Positions 51,734 to 60,676 of a DNA stretch of 64,000 bases are shown piece after piece. This DNA is from Desulfofundulus thermosubterraneus DSM 16057. Lineage in GTDB: Bacteria; Bacillota; Desulfotomaculia; Desulfotomaculales; Desulfovirgulaceae. The position numbers and the translations under genes were made by a program. The stretch spans positions 1 to 64,000 of the forward strand of contig NZ_FQZM01000018.1 in the NCBI RefSeq assembly GCF_900142025.1. The letters run 5' to 3'. Below the pieces are notes generated by a model that saw only the letters and a program-made list of their open reading frames with translations, was not told the origin of the DNA and searched no databases. Position 1 is the first letter of the stretch. Every line of letters starts with the position of its first letter.

Positions 51734-53143
51734 ATGAAAAACTGGCGGGCTATAAGACCCGATGGTGTCGAAGTGCCGTACTGGCCTTTGGGCCCCTTTA
51801 AAATGAGACTGCCTGGGGTGCACTACCGCTGGGAGTGGGCGGATTACATTCAAGGACTGGTCATGTGTGCCGTCTGCCTGTCCATTATCCCCGTTTTGCA
51901 GGATACCCTGGGCATGCCCTTTGAAGTAGCCCTGGCCATTGTGGTGTTAAACGGTATCTTATACTGTTTGCATGCCCTGTTGGGCGACCCTGTAGTACCC
52001 GGGTGGGTAACTCCCGCCATACCACTCCTCATAGCCTATGTTTCAAGCTATCCGGCAGGGCCGGAACGTATGCACGCGTTGATTGCCTTTGAACTTTTGC
52101 TGGGATTATGGTGCATCTTTTTAGGCATTACGGGACTGGCCAATAGGGTAATTGCTTCCATTCCCCCCGCCATTAAATCGGGGGTGATTATCGGAGCTGG
52201 TATTTCAGCTATTTATATGATTTTCCAAAAAGGAGGGCGTTTTGAAAAATTCCCCATTACCATTACCATCGCCATTGGTCTGGCCTTCTGGATGATGTAT
52301 GCCGAATCCTTTAAAAAGCTGGCAGAAAGAAACAAAATTGCCCGTGTCATTTCCAACCTGGGTATTTTACCGTCTATCTTGCTCGCGGTATTTATAGCAG
52401 CTCTGGTCAAGGAAAGTGGCTTCCCGGCCATTGAGTGGGGTATTTCCCGGCCCGATTTTGCCACCCTGTGGACCGATTGGGTGCCCTGGGGTAAACTTGG
52501 CTGGCCGTCAATTGACTATTACATTAAAGCTCTTCCCCTTGTTTTGGCGGCTTATATAGTGATATTTGGAGATGCCGTCCAGTGCCAGGCCATTATCCGG
52601 GATGCTCAAAAATTCCGGTCTGACGATCCGGTGGATTATAACCCCAACCGGGCGCACCTCATCGTGGGCATTCGTAACACGGGCATGAGCATTCTCGGTC
52701 CCGACATCTCCATGTGCGGGCCAATCTGGGCGGCTATGACCGTGGTTACCTATGAACGATGGAAAAATGGCCGGGCGGCCATGGATTCTTCCATTGGCGG
52801 GGTGGGAGCTTTCCGGTTCGGGACTCTGACGGGTTACTTCATTTTACCTATAGTCAGCCTGGTAAGACCAATTCTGCCGGTGGCCCTCTCCCTGACTATG
52901 CTCATCCAGGGATTTGTTTCCCTTTATGTGGGGGTTAAAGAATCCAGAAATATCAAGGATCTGGGTATTGCAGGCATAGTGGGAGGCATGCTACTGGCTA
53001 AGGGAGCAGCTTACGCCTTCGGTGCGGGAATAATCATGTGCTTGCTGGTCTACGGACGCAACTTCTTCAAAGGTGACTCTACTCCCAATCTGTTTGCGGA
53101 AGAAAAAGTGCTCCAGCCGGCTGAAAAGGCTACCGGCTGCTAA
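51734..53143 (+). CDS. Membrane transporter, UraA/SulP-like fold
   Basis: About 470 residues with 12 or more hydrophobic segments. The N-terminal cytoplasmic stretch (WRAIRPDGVEVPYWPLGPFKMRLPGVHYRWEWADYIQG) is unusual. Mid-protein text such as GDPVVPGWVTPAIPLLIAYV and IPPAIKSGVIIGAGISAIYM resembles the inverted-repeat core of xanthine/uracil permeases and related families, but I do not recognise the substrate. Next to ADH and AOR it might import an alcohol-derived acid or tungstate-related anion; this is speculation. ATG 51734 follows AAAAGGAGG. Confidence 0.65.
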   Translation: MKNWRAIRPDGVEVPYWPLGPFKMRLPGVHYRWEWADYIQGLVMCAVCLSIIPVLQDTLGMPFEVALAIVVLNGILYCLHALLGDPVVPGWVTPAIPLLIAYVSSYPAGPERMHALIAFELLLGLWCIFLGITGLANRVIASIPPAIKSGVIIGAGISAIYMIFQKGGRFEKFPITITIAIGLAFWMMYAESFKKLAERNKIARVISNLGILPSILLAVFIAALVKESGFPAIEWGISRPDFATLWTDWVPWGKLGWPSIDYYIKALPLVLAAYIVIFGDAVQCQAIIRDAQKFRSDDPVDYNPNRAHLIVGIRNTGMSILGPDISMCGPIWAAMTVVTYERWKNGRAAMDSSIGGVGAFRFGTLTGYFILPIVSLVRPILPVALSLTMLIQGFVSLYVGVKESRNIKDLGIAGIVGGMLLAKGAAYAFGAGIIMCLLVYGRNFFKGDSTPNLFAEEKVLQPAEKATGC

Positions 53144-53182
53144 AGTGCGTAGTTCTAAAAAAATTTTCCGGCTCCGGAGGGA

Positions 53183-53213
53183 GGCGGCGGGAGAAGGTTC
53201 CCGCCGCCTTTTT
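53183..53213 (+). terminator. Terminator after the transporter
   Basis: Perfect 10-bp GGCGGCGGGA (53183-53192) / TCCCGCCGCC (53199-53208) then TTTTTAA. Confidence 0.92.
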
Positions 53214-53301
53214 AACTTCACTACAAAATAATACTGGCAGGATTTATCATTTGGAAAACGAATTTCCAACACCGGGAGCAATCAAAGGGGAGGTCGCAAC
53301 C

Positions 53302-54348
53302 GTGCACCTGTATCTTGTGGATGACGGGACCCTTACCGCGGGGGCTTTGCGCCGGGAATTGCCGGCGGCGCTGGCCGGGTGGCCGGTGACCGTAACAGTG
53401 CTGAGCATGGGACTGGGGCAGGAAGGTATTGAACCCCTCCCGGGACATGAAAAAGGAGTCAAAGAGTTTTACGGATCTCCGGCGGAGCTGGCCGGTAAGC
53501 TGGCCGGGGCCGACATTCTGGTGGTGCATAAAGCCCCGGTCACTCAAGAAGTGATTGAAAGTGCGCCCCGGTTGCGCCTGATTGCCTGTGCCCGGGCACA
53601 CCCGGTGAATGTGGATGTCCGGGCGGCCTTAAGCCGGGGGATCCCCGTGGTGCATGCCCCGGGGCGGGCGGCCGACTCTACCGCTGATTTAACCATGGCC
53701 CTTTTGCTTTTTCTAGCCCGCAATATGGTGGAGACCTGCCGTTTGGTAAGCCGCCTGGGGGCCGGCGCCTGGCAGTACGACTGCCGCAGCCGGCTGGAGG
53801 GAGTAGAACTGGCGGGGAAGATCCTGGGCATTATCGGCTTCGGACAGGTTGGCCGGCGGGTGGCGGTACGGGCGCAGGCCTTTGGTATGAACCTCCTCGT
53901 GCACAGTCCCCAGGTAGAGCCGGCTGAAATTCTTGCCGCGGGCGGCCGGCCCGTGACTCTGGAAGAACTCCTGTCAGCTTCCGATTTTGTCAGCCTCCAT
54001 ACCCGGCCCGCTCCGGAAAAAATAGGTTTAATTGGCGCACCCCAGCTGGCGCTGATGAAAAACTCGGCCTGCTTAATCAATACCGCCCGGGGTGAACTGG
54101 TGGATGAGGATGCCCTTTACCGCGCCTTAAAGGAAAAAAGGATCCGGGCTGCGGCGCTGGATGTTTTAATTTCGGAACCCCCGCCGCCGGATCATCCCTT
54201 TTTTACCCTCCCCAACGTCGTCCTGACCCCCCACCTGGGAGGCAAAACGGAAGCTGCACCAATGAGAGCGGCAAAAATAATTGCCGGGGAAATTGTCAAT
54301 TTTTTGAGCGGAAAACCCCTCCGGCATGCAGTAAGTATCCAGGCGTAA
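53302..54348 (+). CDS. D-isomer-specific 2-hydroxyacid dehydrogenase
   Basis: About 348 residues. The NAD-binding motif GKILGIIGFGQVGRRVA (about 172-188), catalytic R in ARGELVDEDAL, E in DVLISEPPPPDHP and H in LTPHLGG are present. The family includes phosphoglycerate, glyoxylate/hydroxypyruvate and lactate dehydrogenases. The substrate is unknown; the catalytic domain does not look like SerA and no ACT domain is present. GTG 53302 is eight nt after GGGGAGG; the longer TTG start at 53251 is less likely. It is separated from the transporter by a strong terminator. Confidence 0.85.
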   Translation: MHLYLVDDGTLTAGALRRELPAALAGWPVTVTVLSMGLGQEGIEPLPGHEKGVKEFYGSPAELAGKLAGADILVVHKAPVTQEVIESAPRLRLIACARAHPVNVDVRAALSRGIPVVHAPGRAADSTADLTMALLLFLARNMVETCRLVSRLGAGAWQYDCRSRLEGVELAGKILGIIGFGQVGRRVAVRAQAFGMNLLVHSPQVEPAEILAAGGRPVTLEELLSASDFVSLHTRPAPEKIGLIGAPQLALMKNSACLINTARGELVDEDALYRALKEKRIRAAALDVLISEPPPPDHPFFTLPNVVLTPHLGGKTEAAPMRAAKIIAGEIVNFLSGKPLRHAVSIQA

Positions 54349-54379
54349 AGTCAATACCACCCTTCCCATCAATTGGCCA

Positions 54380-54408
54380 TTGTCCTGCGAACATGCTTTC
54401 ATTATACT
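54380..54408 (+). promoter_or_regulatory. Promoter of the serine hydrolase gene
   Basis: TTGTCC (54380-54385), 17 bp, TATACT (54403-54408). A short hairpin CCGGC/GCCGG followed by CTCATTTTTT (54445-54467) lies in the leader and may attenuate. Confidence 0.6.
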
Positions 54409-54490
54409 TTAATATAGGTCTTCAAAAGAGTTTTAAAAGTGTGTCCGGCTTTTGCCGGCTCATTTTTTGCGTTCGGGAAGGAGGATGTGA

Positions 54491-55405
54491 ATGATGAAAA
54501 GACGTCGCTTGTTAAGCATAATGATGTTCTTAATTGCCCTGCCGTTTTTGGTCGCGGGTACGGGAGGTGCCTGGAACAGTTCGGGCCTGGACATTTCGCC
54601 GGCGCAAGCGACCGGAGAAAAGGGTTCGTCTTTTCAGCAGGCACCGGATTACCGGCCACTGCAAAACCAACTGAAAGACTACCTGGCCCAACAGCCGGGA
54701 GTTTACGGCATCTACTTTAAGGACCTGCACTCCGGGGCCAGCTTTGATATAAACGGTGATGAGCCCATAACCGCCGCCAGCACGGTAAAGGTGCCCGTGG
54801 TCCTCTACTTGAACCATCTCGTGGCCCAGGGCAGGCTGGAGTGGGATGACCGGGTGGTTTATGACAGCAAACGGGATTATCAAGGGGGAGCCGGGATTCT
54901 GCAGTTTTCTGCCCGGGACGGCGATAGCTATTCCCTGCGGATACTGGCCAACCTGTCCATAACCATCAGCGACAACATTGCCTACCGCATGCTGGTGCGC
55001 CACCTGGGTAAGGATAACGTGGCCCAATTTATGCGTGACCTTGGCGGGCAAACCGTGTTCCCGGGCGGGGAGAATATCACCACTGCCCGGGACATGGGCC
55101 GGTATATGGAGGCGGTGCTGGAATTCAGCCGTAAGCATCCTGCCCTGGGAGAGCGCCTTTTAGATGATATGGCCAACCCCATTTACCACGTGGGTCTGCC
55201 CGGCAGGCTCCCGCCGGAGGTAAGGGTGGCCCATAAGGAAGGAGATGTCTGGGGTGTGGCCAACGATGCCGGGATTGTTTTTGCCGAACACCCTTACATC
55301 CTGGTGGTGCTGTCCAAAGGGGAAACGGATGTTGATAAAGGATTTGCCCGCATCGCGGAGATTTCCCGGATGGTCTATGATTACCAGGTGAATCTAAAGC
55401 GGTAA
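54491..55405 (+). CDS. Secreted class A beta-lactamase-like serine hydrolase
   Basis: 304 residues. The signal peptide (1-24, RRRLLSIMMFLIALPFLVAG) is followed by a beta-lactamase fold: STVK (catalytic Ser/Lys, about residue 98), SDN (about 157) and HKEGD replacing KTG. The missing KTG and weak omega loop suggest a peptidoglycan-directed or general hydrolase rather than an antibiotic-inactivating enzyme; similar proteins are common in spore formers. ATG 54491 follows GGAGG. A shared terminator separates it from the converging pdaA. Confidence 0.85.
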   Translation: MMKRRRLLSIMMFLIALPFLVAGTGGAWNSSGLDISPAQATGEKGSSFQQAPDYRPLQNQLKDYLAQQPGVYGIYFKDLHSGASFDINGDEPITAASTVKVPVVLYLNHLVAQGRLEWDDRVVYDSKRDYQGGAGILQFSARDGDSYSLRILANLSITISDNIAYRMLVRHLGKDNVAQFMRDLGGQTVFPGGENITTARDMGRYMEAVLEFSRKHPALGERLLDDMANPIYHVGLPGRLPPEVRVAHKEGDVWGVANDAGIVFAEHPYILVVLSKGETDVDKGFARIAEISRMVYDYQVNLKR

Positions 55406-55417
55406 TGCCGTACAAAA

Positions 55418-55455
55418 GGCCTGGCGATCCTCAAGTTACGCCAGGCCCTTGTTTT
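55418..55455. terminator. Bidirectional terminator
   Basis: GGCCTGGCG (55418-55426) / CGCCAGGCC (55439-55447), AAAA before and CTTGTTTT after; serves both converging genes. Confidence 0.85.
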
Positions 55456-55470
55456 GGTGCCGGCAAATCA

Positions 55471-56445
55471 CTAAGATTTTTTCGCTACCAGATCATCCAG
55501 CGTCTTAAAGGTGTACCCCTGGGCCCTGGCATCTTTAAGGATGCGGTCCAGGGCTTCGGTGTTGTCCCTGGATACGGCGTGCAGCAATATTACCGCCCCG
55601 TTGTGCAGGTTATCCATTACCGACTGGTAGGCTTCCTGTGGACCTCCGGGCATGGGTATCCAGTCCACCAGGGCCAGGCTCCAGAAAATGTTATAATAGC
55701 CCAGTTGTCTGGTTACGGCCAGGGTGCGCTCACTGTATTCCCCTTTGGGCGGGCGCAGGTATTTCATCTTCTTCCCCGTCAGCCTGGTGTAAAGCTCTTC
55801 TACCGATTGCAGCTCTTTCTTGATCTCATCGTCACTGATGTCGGGCAGGCTGGGATGGTTCATGGTGTGGTTGCCCACGATGTGTCCTTCAGCTACCATG
55901 CGCTTGACCAGCTCCGGCTGGCTTTTGATGTAATGCCCGGTCACAAAGAAGGCGGCTTTGACGTTGTTGGCTTTGAGAATGTCCAGTATTTTAGCCGTGT
56001 AGCCGTTTTCATAACCTTCGTCAAAGGTCAGGTAAAGCACCTTTTCACCGGGACTGCCAATCCAGTAGGCGTCATACCGGGCCAGGGTGTCGCGGATTGC
56101 TTTGGGCATTTCCGGTTGCTGGTGGTTGTCATTGCGTTTAATGCCCCAACCGCGGCGTGCGTTGGACAAGGAAGTAGTGGTCTGGCCGGTCTTTTTATCG
56201 CCGGTGGCACTTTTCTTTTCATTAACATTTTCCGGGATTTGAACCTTTGCCTCATTTCTTGCTGGTTTTACTCCCTGTGAAGGGGGGATATTTGCCGTTG
56301 TTTTTTCCCCCGCAGGTTGGGAAGAATAGACCCCAGCGACAGTGGATTTTGGATTGTCCGTCGCCAGGTACATCTTGCCGGCGTAAAATCCACCGGCAAT
56401 TACAGCCATTATAAGTGCCACGGTTGCTTTGGCATATCTGGACAA
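55471..56445 (-). CDS. pdaA: Polysaccharide deacetylase, PdaA-like (spore cortex)
   Basis: About 324 residues. One N-terminal membrane helix (KATVALIMAVIAGGFYAG) and a low-complexity linker (about 40-110) precede a NodB deacetylase domain: LYLTFDEGYENGYT, GNHTMNHPSLP (metal His pair), LRPPKGEYSERT and VILLHAVSRDN. The FDEGYENG text is the PdaA variant of the usual FDDGP, seen in enzymes that deacetylate N-acetylmuramic acid on the way to muramic-delta-lactam in spore cortex. The preferred start is TTG 56445 behind AAGGAGG; the upstream frame to 56481 reads through that site. Confidence 0.88.
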   Translation of the reverse strand: MSRYAKATVALIMAVIAGGFYAGKMYLATDNPKSTVAGVYSSQPAGEKTTANIPPSQGVKPARNEAKVQIPENVNEKKSATGDKKTGQTTTSLSNARRGWGIKRNDNHQQPEMPKAIRDTLARYDAYWIGSPGEKVLYLTFDEGYENGYTAKILDILKANNVKAAFFVTGHYIKSQPELVKRMVAEGHIVGNHTMNHPSLPDISDDEIKKELQSVEELYTRLTGKKMKYLRPPKGEYSERTLAVTRQLGYYNIFWSLALVDWIPMPGGPQEAYQSVMDNLHNGAVILLHAVSRDNTEALDRILKDARAQGYTFKTLDDLVAKKS

Positions 56446-56549
56446 GGGATTTTCCTCCTTATAAGTAAAAGTGCTTAGCATTAGCTTGGGCAGTGAAATA
56501 AGGAATTATTCCGGCCTTTGATATAGTAAAATTTCGACACCTTCCGTCA

Positions 56550-56750
56550 TCAGCCTTCTTTTGCTATACTATGTTTTAAAGGTGTTTCATGGGAAGATCG
56601 GCTACCTGCTAAACTTAGCCTGTATACCTGGCGTTCACTTAAGCCCAGGACCTCAGCAGCCTGCCTGTTGGTAATCTTGCCTTTGACGGCCTGTTCAATC
56701 ACAAACACCCTGCGCGACTCTTTAGCACTCAAAAAGATTTCTCCTCCCAT
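56550..56750 (-). pseudogene. Truncated transposase
   Basis: 66 codons. EIFLSAKESRRVFVIEQAVKGKITNRQAAEVLGLSERQVYRL is an N-terminal helix-turn-helix of an ISNCY-like transposase (short form: KITNRQAAEVLGLSERQVYRL region). After about residue 45 the sequence (SLAGSRSSHETPLKHSIAKEG) no longer looks like a transposase and stops. The catalytic domain is absent, so the gene cannot be active. Confidence 0.75.
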
Positions 56751-56803
56751 AGTGACATTTTCTCAGTCCGCTTACAGGGTGACAATATCATAGTCCGGTG
56801 ACA
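56550..56803 (-). mobile_element. Decayed insertion sequence remnant (copy 2)
   Basis: Left with one terminus (to 56803, identical to 1-94 over 94 bases) and a transposase reduced to its first 45 or so residues. The matching upstream part of the element and the other terminus are gone. The gap 56446-56549 holds only upstream sequence of pdaA. Confidence 0.75.
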
Positions 56804-56820
56804 AGGCTGCGGTGGGGGTA

Positions 56821-56849
56821 TTGACACGACCGGGGTTTTCTGTTATTAT
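56821..56849 (+). promoter_or_regulatory. Promoter of the tRNA cluster
   Basis: TTGACA (56821-56826), 17 bp, TATTAT (56844-56849), 30 nt before tRNA-Thr. The IS remnant ends only 18 bp upstream. Confidence 0.65.
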
Positions 56850-56878
56850 AATAACTGCGCCTGAAGCAAGTGAGCCAT

Positions 56879-56954
56879 GCCGGCGTAGCTCAATTGGCAG
56901 AGCAGCTGACTTGTAATCAGCAGGTTGCGGGTTCGAGTCCCATCGCCGGCTCCA
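56879..56954 (+). tRNA. tRNA-Thr (TGT)
   Basis: Acceptor GCCGGCG pairs with CGCCGGC, T-loop GTTCGAGTCC, anticodon loop CTTGTAA (anticodon TGT) on a GCTGA/TCAGC stem, and encoded CCA. Confidence 0.95.
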
Positions 56955-56956
56955 GC

Positions 56957-57064
56957 TGAGAAGTGAGAGGCGAGAAGTTAGAAGTGAGAAGAGTAGAAGG
57001 AATTCGGCGCAGCCGAATTCCAGCCTTAAAATCTCACCTCCAACTTCTCACCTCCCACATCCCA
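56957..57064. repeat. Purine/pyrimidine-arm palindromic repeat, copy A
   Basis: A long imperfect inverted repeat: a GAGAAGTGAGAGG...-type purine-rich arm pairs with a pyrimidine-rich arm (56958-56990 with about 57031-57060), and the centre is a perfect 10-bp palindrome GGAATTCGGC (56999-57008) / GCCGAATTCC. It lies between tRNA-Thr and tRNA-Tyr. Confidence 0.75.
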
Positions 57065-57067
57065 TAC

Positions 57068-57153
57068 GGAGGGGTTCCCGAGTGGTCAAAGGGAGCAGAC
57101 TGTAAATCTGCCGGCTGACGCCTTCGCAGGTTCGAATCCTGCCCCCTCCACCA
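57068..57153 (+). tRNA. tRNA-Tyr (GTA)
   Basis: Acceptor GGAGGGG / CCCCTCC, anticodon loop CTGTAAA (GTA), long variable arm as in class II tRNAs, T-loop GTTCGAATCC, encoded CCA. Confidence 0.95.
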
Positions 57154-57197
57154 AATGCCAGCTTATACTCAGGACCGGACTTCTTCAAATAAAGGGT

Positions 57198-57225
57198 TTG
57201 AAAAGTTCCGGTTCTGTGTTATAAT
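57198..57225 (+). promoter_or_regulatory. Promoter of tRNA-fMet
   Basis: TTGAAA (57198-57203), 16 bp, TATAAT (57220-57225), so the second half of the cluster can be transcribed on its own. Confidence 0.65.
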
Positions 57226-57237
57226 ATAACTTGCCGA

Positions 57238-57313
<76 letters not shown>

Positions 57314-57315
57314 AT

Positions 57316-57391
<76 letters not shown>

Positions 57392-57393
57392 GT

Positions 57394-57500
57394 TTGAGAA
57401 GTGAGAGGCGAGAGGTCAGAGGTGAGATTAGAAGGAATTCAGCAAAGCCGAATTCCAGCCTTGAATTCTCACTTCCCACTTCTCACCTCACACTTCTCAT
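57394..57500. repeat. Purine/pyrimidine-arm palindromic repeat, copy B
   Basis: Same family and layout as copy A: GAGAAGTGAGAGGCGAGAGG-type left arm, centre GGAATTC (57434-57440) / GAATTCC (57450-57456), and a pyrimidine right arm ending in CACTTCTCA. It lies between tRNA-Thr(GGT) and tRNA-Met. Confidence 0.75.
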
Positions 57501-57503
57501 TGC

Positions 57504-57580
57504 GGCGGCGTAGCTCAGTTGGTTAGAGCAAGCGGTTCATACCCGCTGTGTCCGGGGTTCGAGTCCCTGCGCCGCTACCA
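57504..57580 (+). tRNA. tRNA-Met (CAT), elongator
   Basis: Acceptor GGCGGCG / CGCCGCT (one G-U), anticodon loop TTCATAC (CAT) on AGCGG/CCGCT, T-loop GTTCGAGTCC, encoded CCA. An Ile-lysidine tRNA also reads CAT; Met is favoured by overall similarity. Confidence 0.85.
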
Positions 57581-57587
57581 CTAAAGA

Positions 57588-57620
57588 ATCGCCAGCGTAA
57601 AAGCTGGTGATTTTTATTTT
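57588..57620 (+). terminator. Terminator of the tRNA cluster
   Basis: ATCGCCAGC (57588-57596) / GCTGGTGAT (57603-57611), one G-U, then TTTTATTTT. tuf must therefore have its own promoter; TTGCAT-17-TAATAA at 57671-57699 is a weak candidate. Confidence 0.85.
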
Positions 57621-57747
57621 GGGGAGCAGGAATTTTAAGCCCTTTAGCGAATTTTGTGTTCTGTGACTTATTGCATGATTTAAAGAAAAGTGGTAATAAT
57701 TTAGAAGTGTGTAAAAAAGTGGGTTTCAAGGAGGAGGAAAGAGGATC

Positions 57748-58950
57748 ATGGCCAAGGCCAAATTTGAGCGGACGAAACCCCACGTAAACGTAGGGACCAT
57801 TGGACACGTTGACCACGGGAAGACCACTTTGACGGCAGCCATCACCACGGTGCTGGCTACGGTGGGCAAGGCGCAGGTCAAGAAATACGAAGAGATCGAC
57901 AACGCACCGGAGGAGCGGGAGCGGGGGATTACCATTAACACCGCCCACGTGGAATACGAGACGGAAAAGAGGCACTATGCCCACGTGGACTGTCCGGGCC
58001 ACGCGGACTACGTGAAGAACATGATCACGGGTGCGGCCCAGATGGACGGTGCGATTCTGGTGGTATCGGCGGCGGACGGTCCCATGCCCCAGACGCGGGA
58101 GCACATTTTGCTGGCCCGGCAGGTGGGTGTGCCCTACATTGTGGTGTACATGAACAAGGCGGACATGGTGGACGACGCGGAACTTTTGGAACTGGTGGAG
58201 ATGGAAGTGCGGGAACTTCTGTCCACCTATGAATTTCCGGGGGACGACGTACCTGTGATCACGGGTTCGGCGTTAAAGGCCTTGGAATGCGGCTGTGGCA
58301 AGCGGGATTGCGAATGGTGCAAATCGATCTGGGAACTGATGGACGCGGTGGACGAATACATTCCGACGCCGCAGCGTGACATTGACAAGCCCTTCCTGAT
58401 GCCGATCGAAGACGTGTTCAGCATCACCGGTCGCGGTACGGTGGTGACGGGGCGTGTAGAGCGCGGGACGGTGAAAGTGGGCGACGAAGTAGAGATAGTG
58501 GGTCTGATGGAGAAGCCGAAGAAGACGGTGGTCACGGGTGTAGAAATGTTCCGGAAGATCCTGGACCGGGGTGAAGCGGGGGACAACATTGGATGTCTGT
58601 TGCGCGGTATCGACCGTAAGGAAGTGGAGCGGGGGATGGTGCTGGCGAAGCCCGGGAGCATCAAGCCGCACACCCACTTCAACGCGGAAGTATACGTGCT
58701 GACCAAGGAAGAAGGTGGGCGGCACACGCCGTTCTTTAACGGGTACCGGCCGCAGTTTTACTTCCGGACAACGGACGTGACGGGGACGATAACGCTGCCT
58801 GAAGGTGTGGAGATGGTGATGCCCGGGGATAACGTTCGGCTGGAGATCAAGCTGATCACCCCCATTGCCATTGAAGAAGGGCTGCGCTTCGCCATCCGGG
58901 AAGGTGGCCGTACCGTCGGAGCCGGCGTGGTCACCTCGATTATCGAGTAG
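57748..58950 (+). CDS. tuf: Elongation factor Tu
   Basis: 400 residues. It carries aminoacyl-tRNA to the ribosome as a GTPase. G1 GHVDHGKT, switch [13 protein letters not shown] and NKAD are all present. After SALKAL an insertion [16 protein letters not shown] (cysteines 181, 183, 188 and 191) is found that E. coli EF-Tu lacks; similar inserts occur in some Peptococcaceae (recall) and could bind zinc. ATG 57748 follows GGAGGAGG. It is unusual in being preceded by tRNA genes and followed directly by rpsJ, with no fusA upstream. Confidence 0.97.
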   Translation: MAKAKFERTKPHVNVGTIGHVDHGKTTLTAAITTVLATVGKAQVKKYEEIDNAPEERERGITINTAHVEYETEKRHYAHVDCPGHADYVKNMITGAAQMDGAILVVSAADGPMPQTREHILLARQVGVPYIVVYMNKADMVDDAELLELVEMEVRELLSTYEFPGDDVPVITGSALKALECGCGKRDCEWCKSIWELMDAVDEYIPTPQRDIDKPFLMPIEDVFSITGRGTVVTGRVERGTVKVGDEVEIVGLMEKPKKTVVTGVEMFRKILDRGEAGDNIGCLLRGIDRKEVERGMVLAKPGSIKPHTHFNAEVYVLTKEEGGRHTPFFNGYRPQFYFRTTDVTGTITLPEGVEMVMPGDNVRLEIKLITPIAIEEGLRFAIREGGRTVGAGVVTSIIE

Positions 58951-58961
58951 CCAGCTGGAAC

Positions 58962-59022
58962 GAGAAGTGGGAAGTGGAAAGTGGGGCCAGTAATGGAAAG
59001 CATCCCACATCCCACTTCTCAT
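58962..59022. repeat. Palindromic repeat, copy C (short)
   Basis: GAGAAGTGGGAAGTGGAAAG (58962 on) faces CATCCCACATCCCACTTCTC (ending about 59020). Same arm style as copies A and B, without the GGAATTC core; it lies between tuf and rpsJ. Confidence 0.65.
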
Positions 59023-59066
59023 ATTTACGAAAACCCCCTTTGCCGGGTTTGAAAGGAGGTAGACTC

Positions 59067-59375
59067 TTGAAAAAGCAAAAGATTCGCATCCGGTTGAAGG
59101 CCTACGATCACCACATGCTGGATCAGTCGGCCCAGAAGATTGTAGAGACCGCCCGGCGCACCGGTGCCCAGGTAGCCGGCCCTATTCCTTTGCCCACGGA
59201 GAAAAATATTTACACCATTTTGCGTTCACCCCACGTCAACAAGGACTCGCGGGAGCAGTTTGAGATACGGACGCACAAGCGTTTGATCGATATCCTGGAA
59301 CCCACGCCTAAAACCGTGGACGCCTTAATGCGCCTGGATCTGCCTGCCGGGGTGGACATTGAAATCAAGCTTTAG
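59067..59375 (+). CDS. rpsJ: 30S ribosomal protein S10
   Basis: About 102 residues. [28 protein letters not shown] and the [23 protein letters not shown] segment identify S10 (NusE), which also acts in antitermination. The start is TTG 59067 after GAAAGGAGG; the longer in-frame ATG at 58974 lies inside the repeat and is rejected. It heads the S10 operon; normally fusA-tuf precedes it. Confidence 0.97.
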   Translation: MKKQKIRIRLKAYDHHMLDQSAQKIVETARRTGAQVAGPIPLPTEKNIYTILRSPHVNKDSREQFEIRTHKRLIDILEPTPKTVDALMRLDLPAGVDIEIKL

Positions 59376-59390
59376 GAGGTGCTAAGGACC

Positions 59391-60020
59391 ATGCCCAAGG
59401 GCATCCTCGGCCGTAAAGTCGGCATGACCCAGATTTTCAATGATGCCGGGCAGGCCATTCCCGTTACAGTCATTGAAGCCGGTCCCTGCATAGTGGTGCA
59501 AAAGAAAACCCCCGAGCGGGACGGATACAGCGCGATCCAGTTGGGTTTTGGCGAAAAGCCCGAGCGTTTGGTCAACAAACCCTTAAAAGGGCATTTTGCT
59601 AAAGCCGGCGTGCGACCTTTGCGTTTTTTGCGGGAATTGCGCGTGGAAAATGTGGAAGATTACCAGGTGGGGCAGGAAATTAAGGCCGATGTCTTTACCA
59701 CCGGTGAAAGGGTGGATGTGGTCGGCACATCCAGGGGCCGTGGTTTTGCAGGTGGCATTAAACGCCACGGCTTTCACCGGGGACCCATGGCTCACGGTTC
59801 CAAGTACCACCGGCGGCCCGGCTCCCTGGGAGCGAAAGGACCGGCCCGGGTTTTCAAAGGAAGAAAGTTGCCCGGACATTACGGTGTGGAGCGGGTAACG
59901 GTGCAAAACCTGGAAGTAGTGCGGGTGGACCCGGAGAGAAATCTTCTGGCCGTGAAAGGATCTGTCCCTGGCCCCCGCGGGGGTCTTTTGCTGGTTAAGG
60001 AAACCGTTAAGGCCCGCTAG
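59391..60020 (+). CDS. rplC: 50S ribosomal protein L3
   Basis: 209 residues. [14 protein letters not shown] at the start and the conserved loop [26 protein letters not shown] (reported here by its ends GRGFAGG and [10 protein letters not shown]) near residue 120-150 enter the peptidyl-transferase region. ATG 59391 is eight nt after AGGAGGTG; GTG 59379 is in frame but overlaps that site. Second gene of the S10 operon, 15 nt after rpsJ. Confidence 0.96.
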   Translation: MPKGILGRKVGMTQIFNDAGQAIPVTVIEAGPCIVVQKKTPERDGYSAIQLGFGEKPERLVNKPLKGHFAKAGVRPLRFLRELRVENVEDYQVGQEIKADVFTTGERVDVVGTSRGRGFAGGIKRHGFHRGPMAHGSKYHRRPGSLGAKGPARVFKGRKLPGHYGVERVTVQNLEVVRVDPERNLLAVKGSVPGPRGGLLLVKETVKAR

Positions 60021-60049
60021 TAACCAGGCACCGGAAGGAGGAAAGCGTT

Positions 60050-60676
60050 ATGCCTACAGTTGCCGTTTACAATATCAACGGGGACCAGGTGGGCGAAATC
60101 CATTTGCGGGACGATGTATTCGGCGTCCCCGTGCATATGTCCGTGCTGCACGATGCCGTGGTCTGGCAGCTGGCCGGGCGCCGTCTGGGAACCCATGATA
60201 CCAAGACCAGGGGAGAGGTTCGGGGCGGCGGGCGCAAACCCTGGCGCCAGAAAGGTACCGGCCGTGCCCGTCACGGCAGCATCCGTTCCCCGATCTGGCG
60301 GAAGGGCGGCATCGTCTTTGGTCCTCATCCCCGGGACTACAGTTACCGGCTGCCCCGCAAGGTGCGGCGCCTGGCTATGAAGTCCGCCCTGTCGGCCAAG
60401 GTGCAGGACGGCAAAATTGTGGTTCTGGAAGACCTGAAGTTAGAGCAGCCCCGCACCAAGGATATGGTGCGCATTTTGGGGAACCTCAAGGTAAACGACA
60501 AGGCCCTGGTGGTTACTGCCGACCGGGAGGAAAACGTGATCAAGTCGGCCCGGAATATCCCCGGCATTAAACCCATGTCTGCCGATGGTCTTAATGTGTA
60601 CGACCTGTTGGCCCATAATACGCTGGTCATAACGAAGGACGCGGTGGCCAGGGTCCAGGAGGTGCTGGCCCAGTGA
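60050..60676 (+). CDS. rplD: 50S ribosomal protein L4
   Basis: 208 residues. The loop [19 protein letters not shown] followed by [16 protein letters not shown] is the L4 extension lining the exit tunnel. In some bacteria L4 also represses its own operon; no such leader is obvious here. ATG 60050 follows GGAAGGAGG. It overlaps rplW by 4 nt. Confidence 0.96.
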   Translation: MPTVAVYNINGDQVGEIHLRDDVFGVPVHMSVLHDAVVWQLAGRRLGTHDTKTRGEVRGGGRKPWRQKGTGRARHGSIRSPIWRKGGIVFGPHPRDYSYRLPRKVRRLAMKSALSAKVQDGKIVVLEDLKLEQPRTKDMVRILGNLKVNDKALVVTADREENVIKSARNIPGIKPMSADGLNVYDLLAHNTLVITKDAVARVQEVLAQ

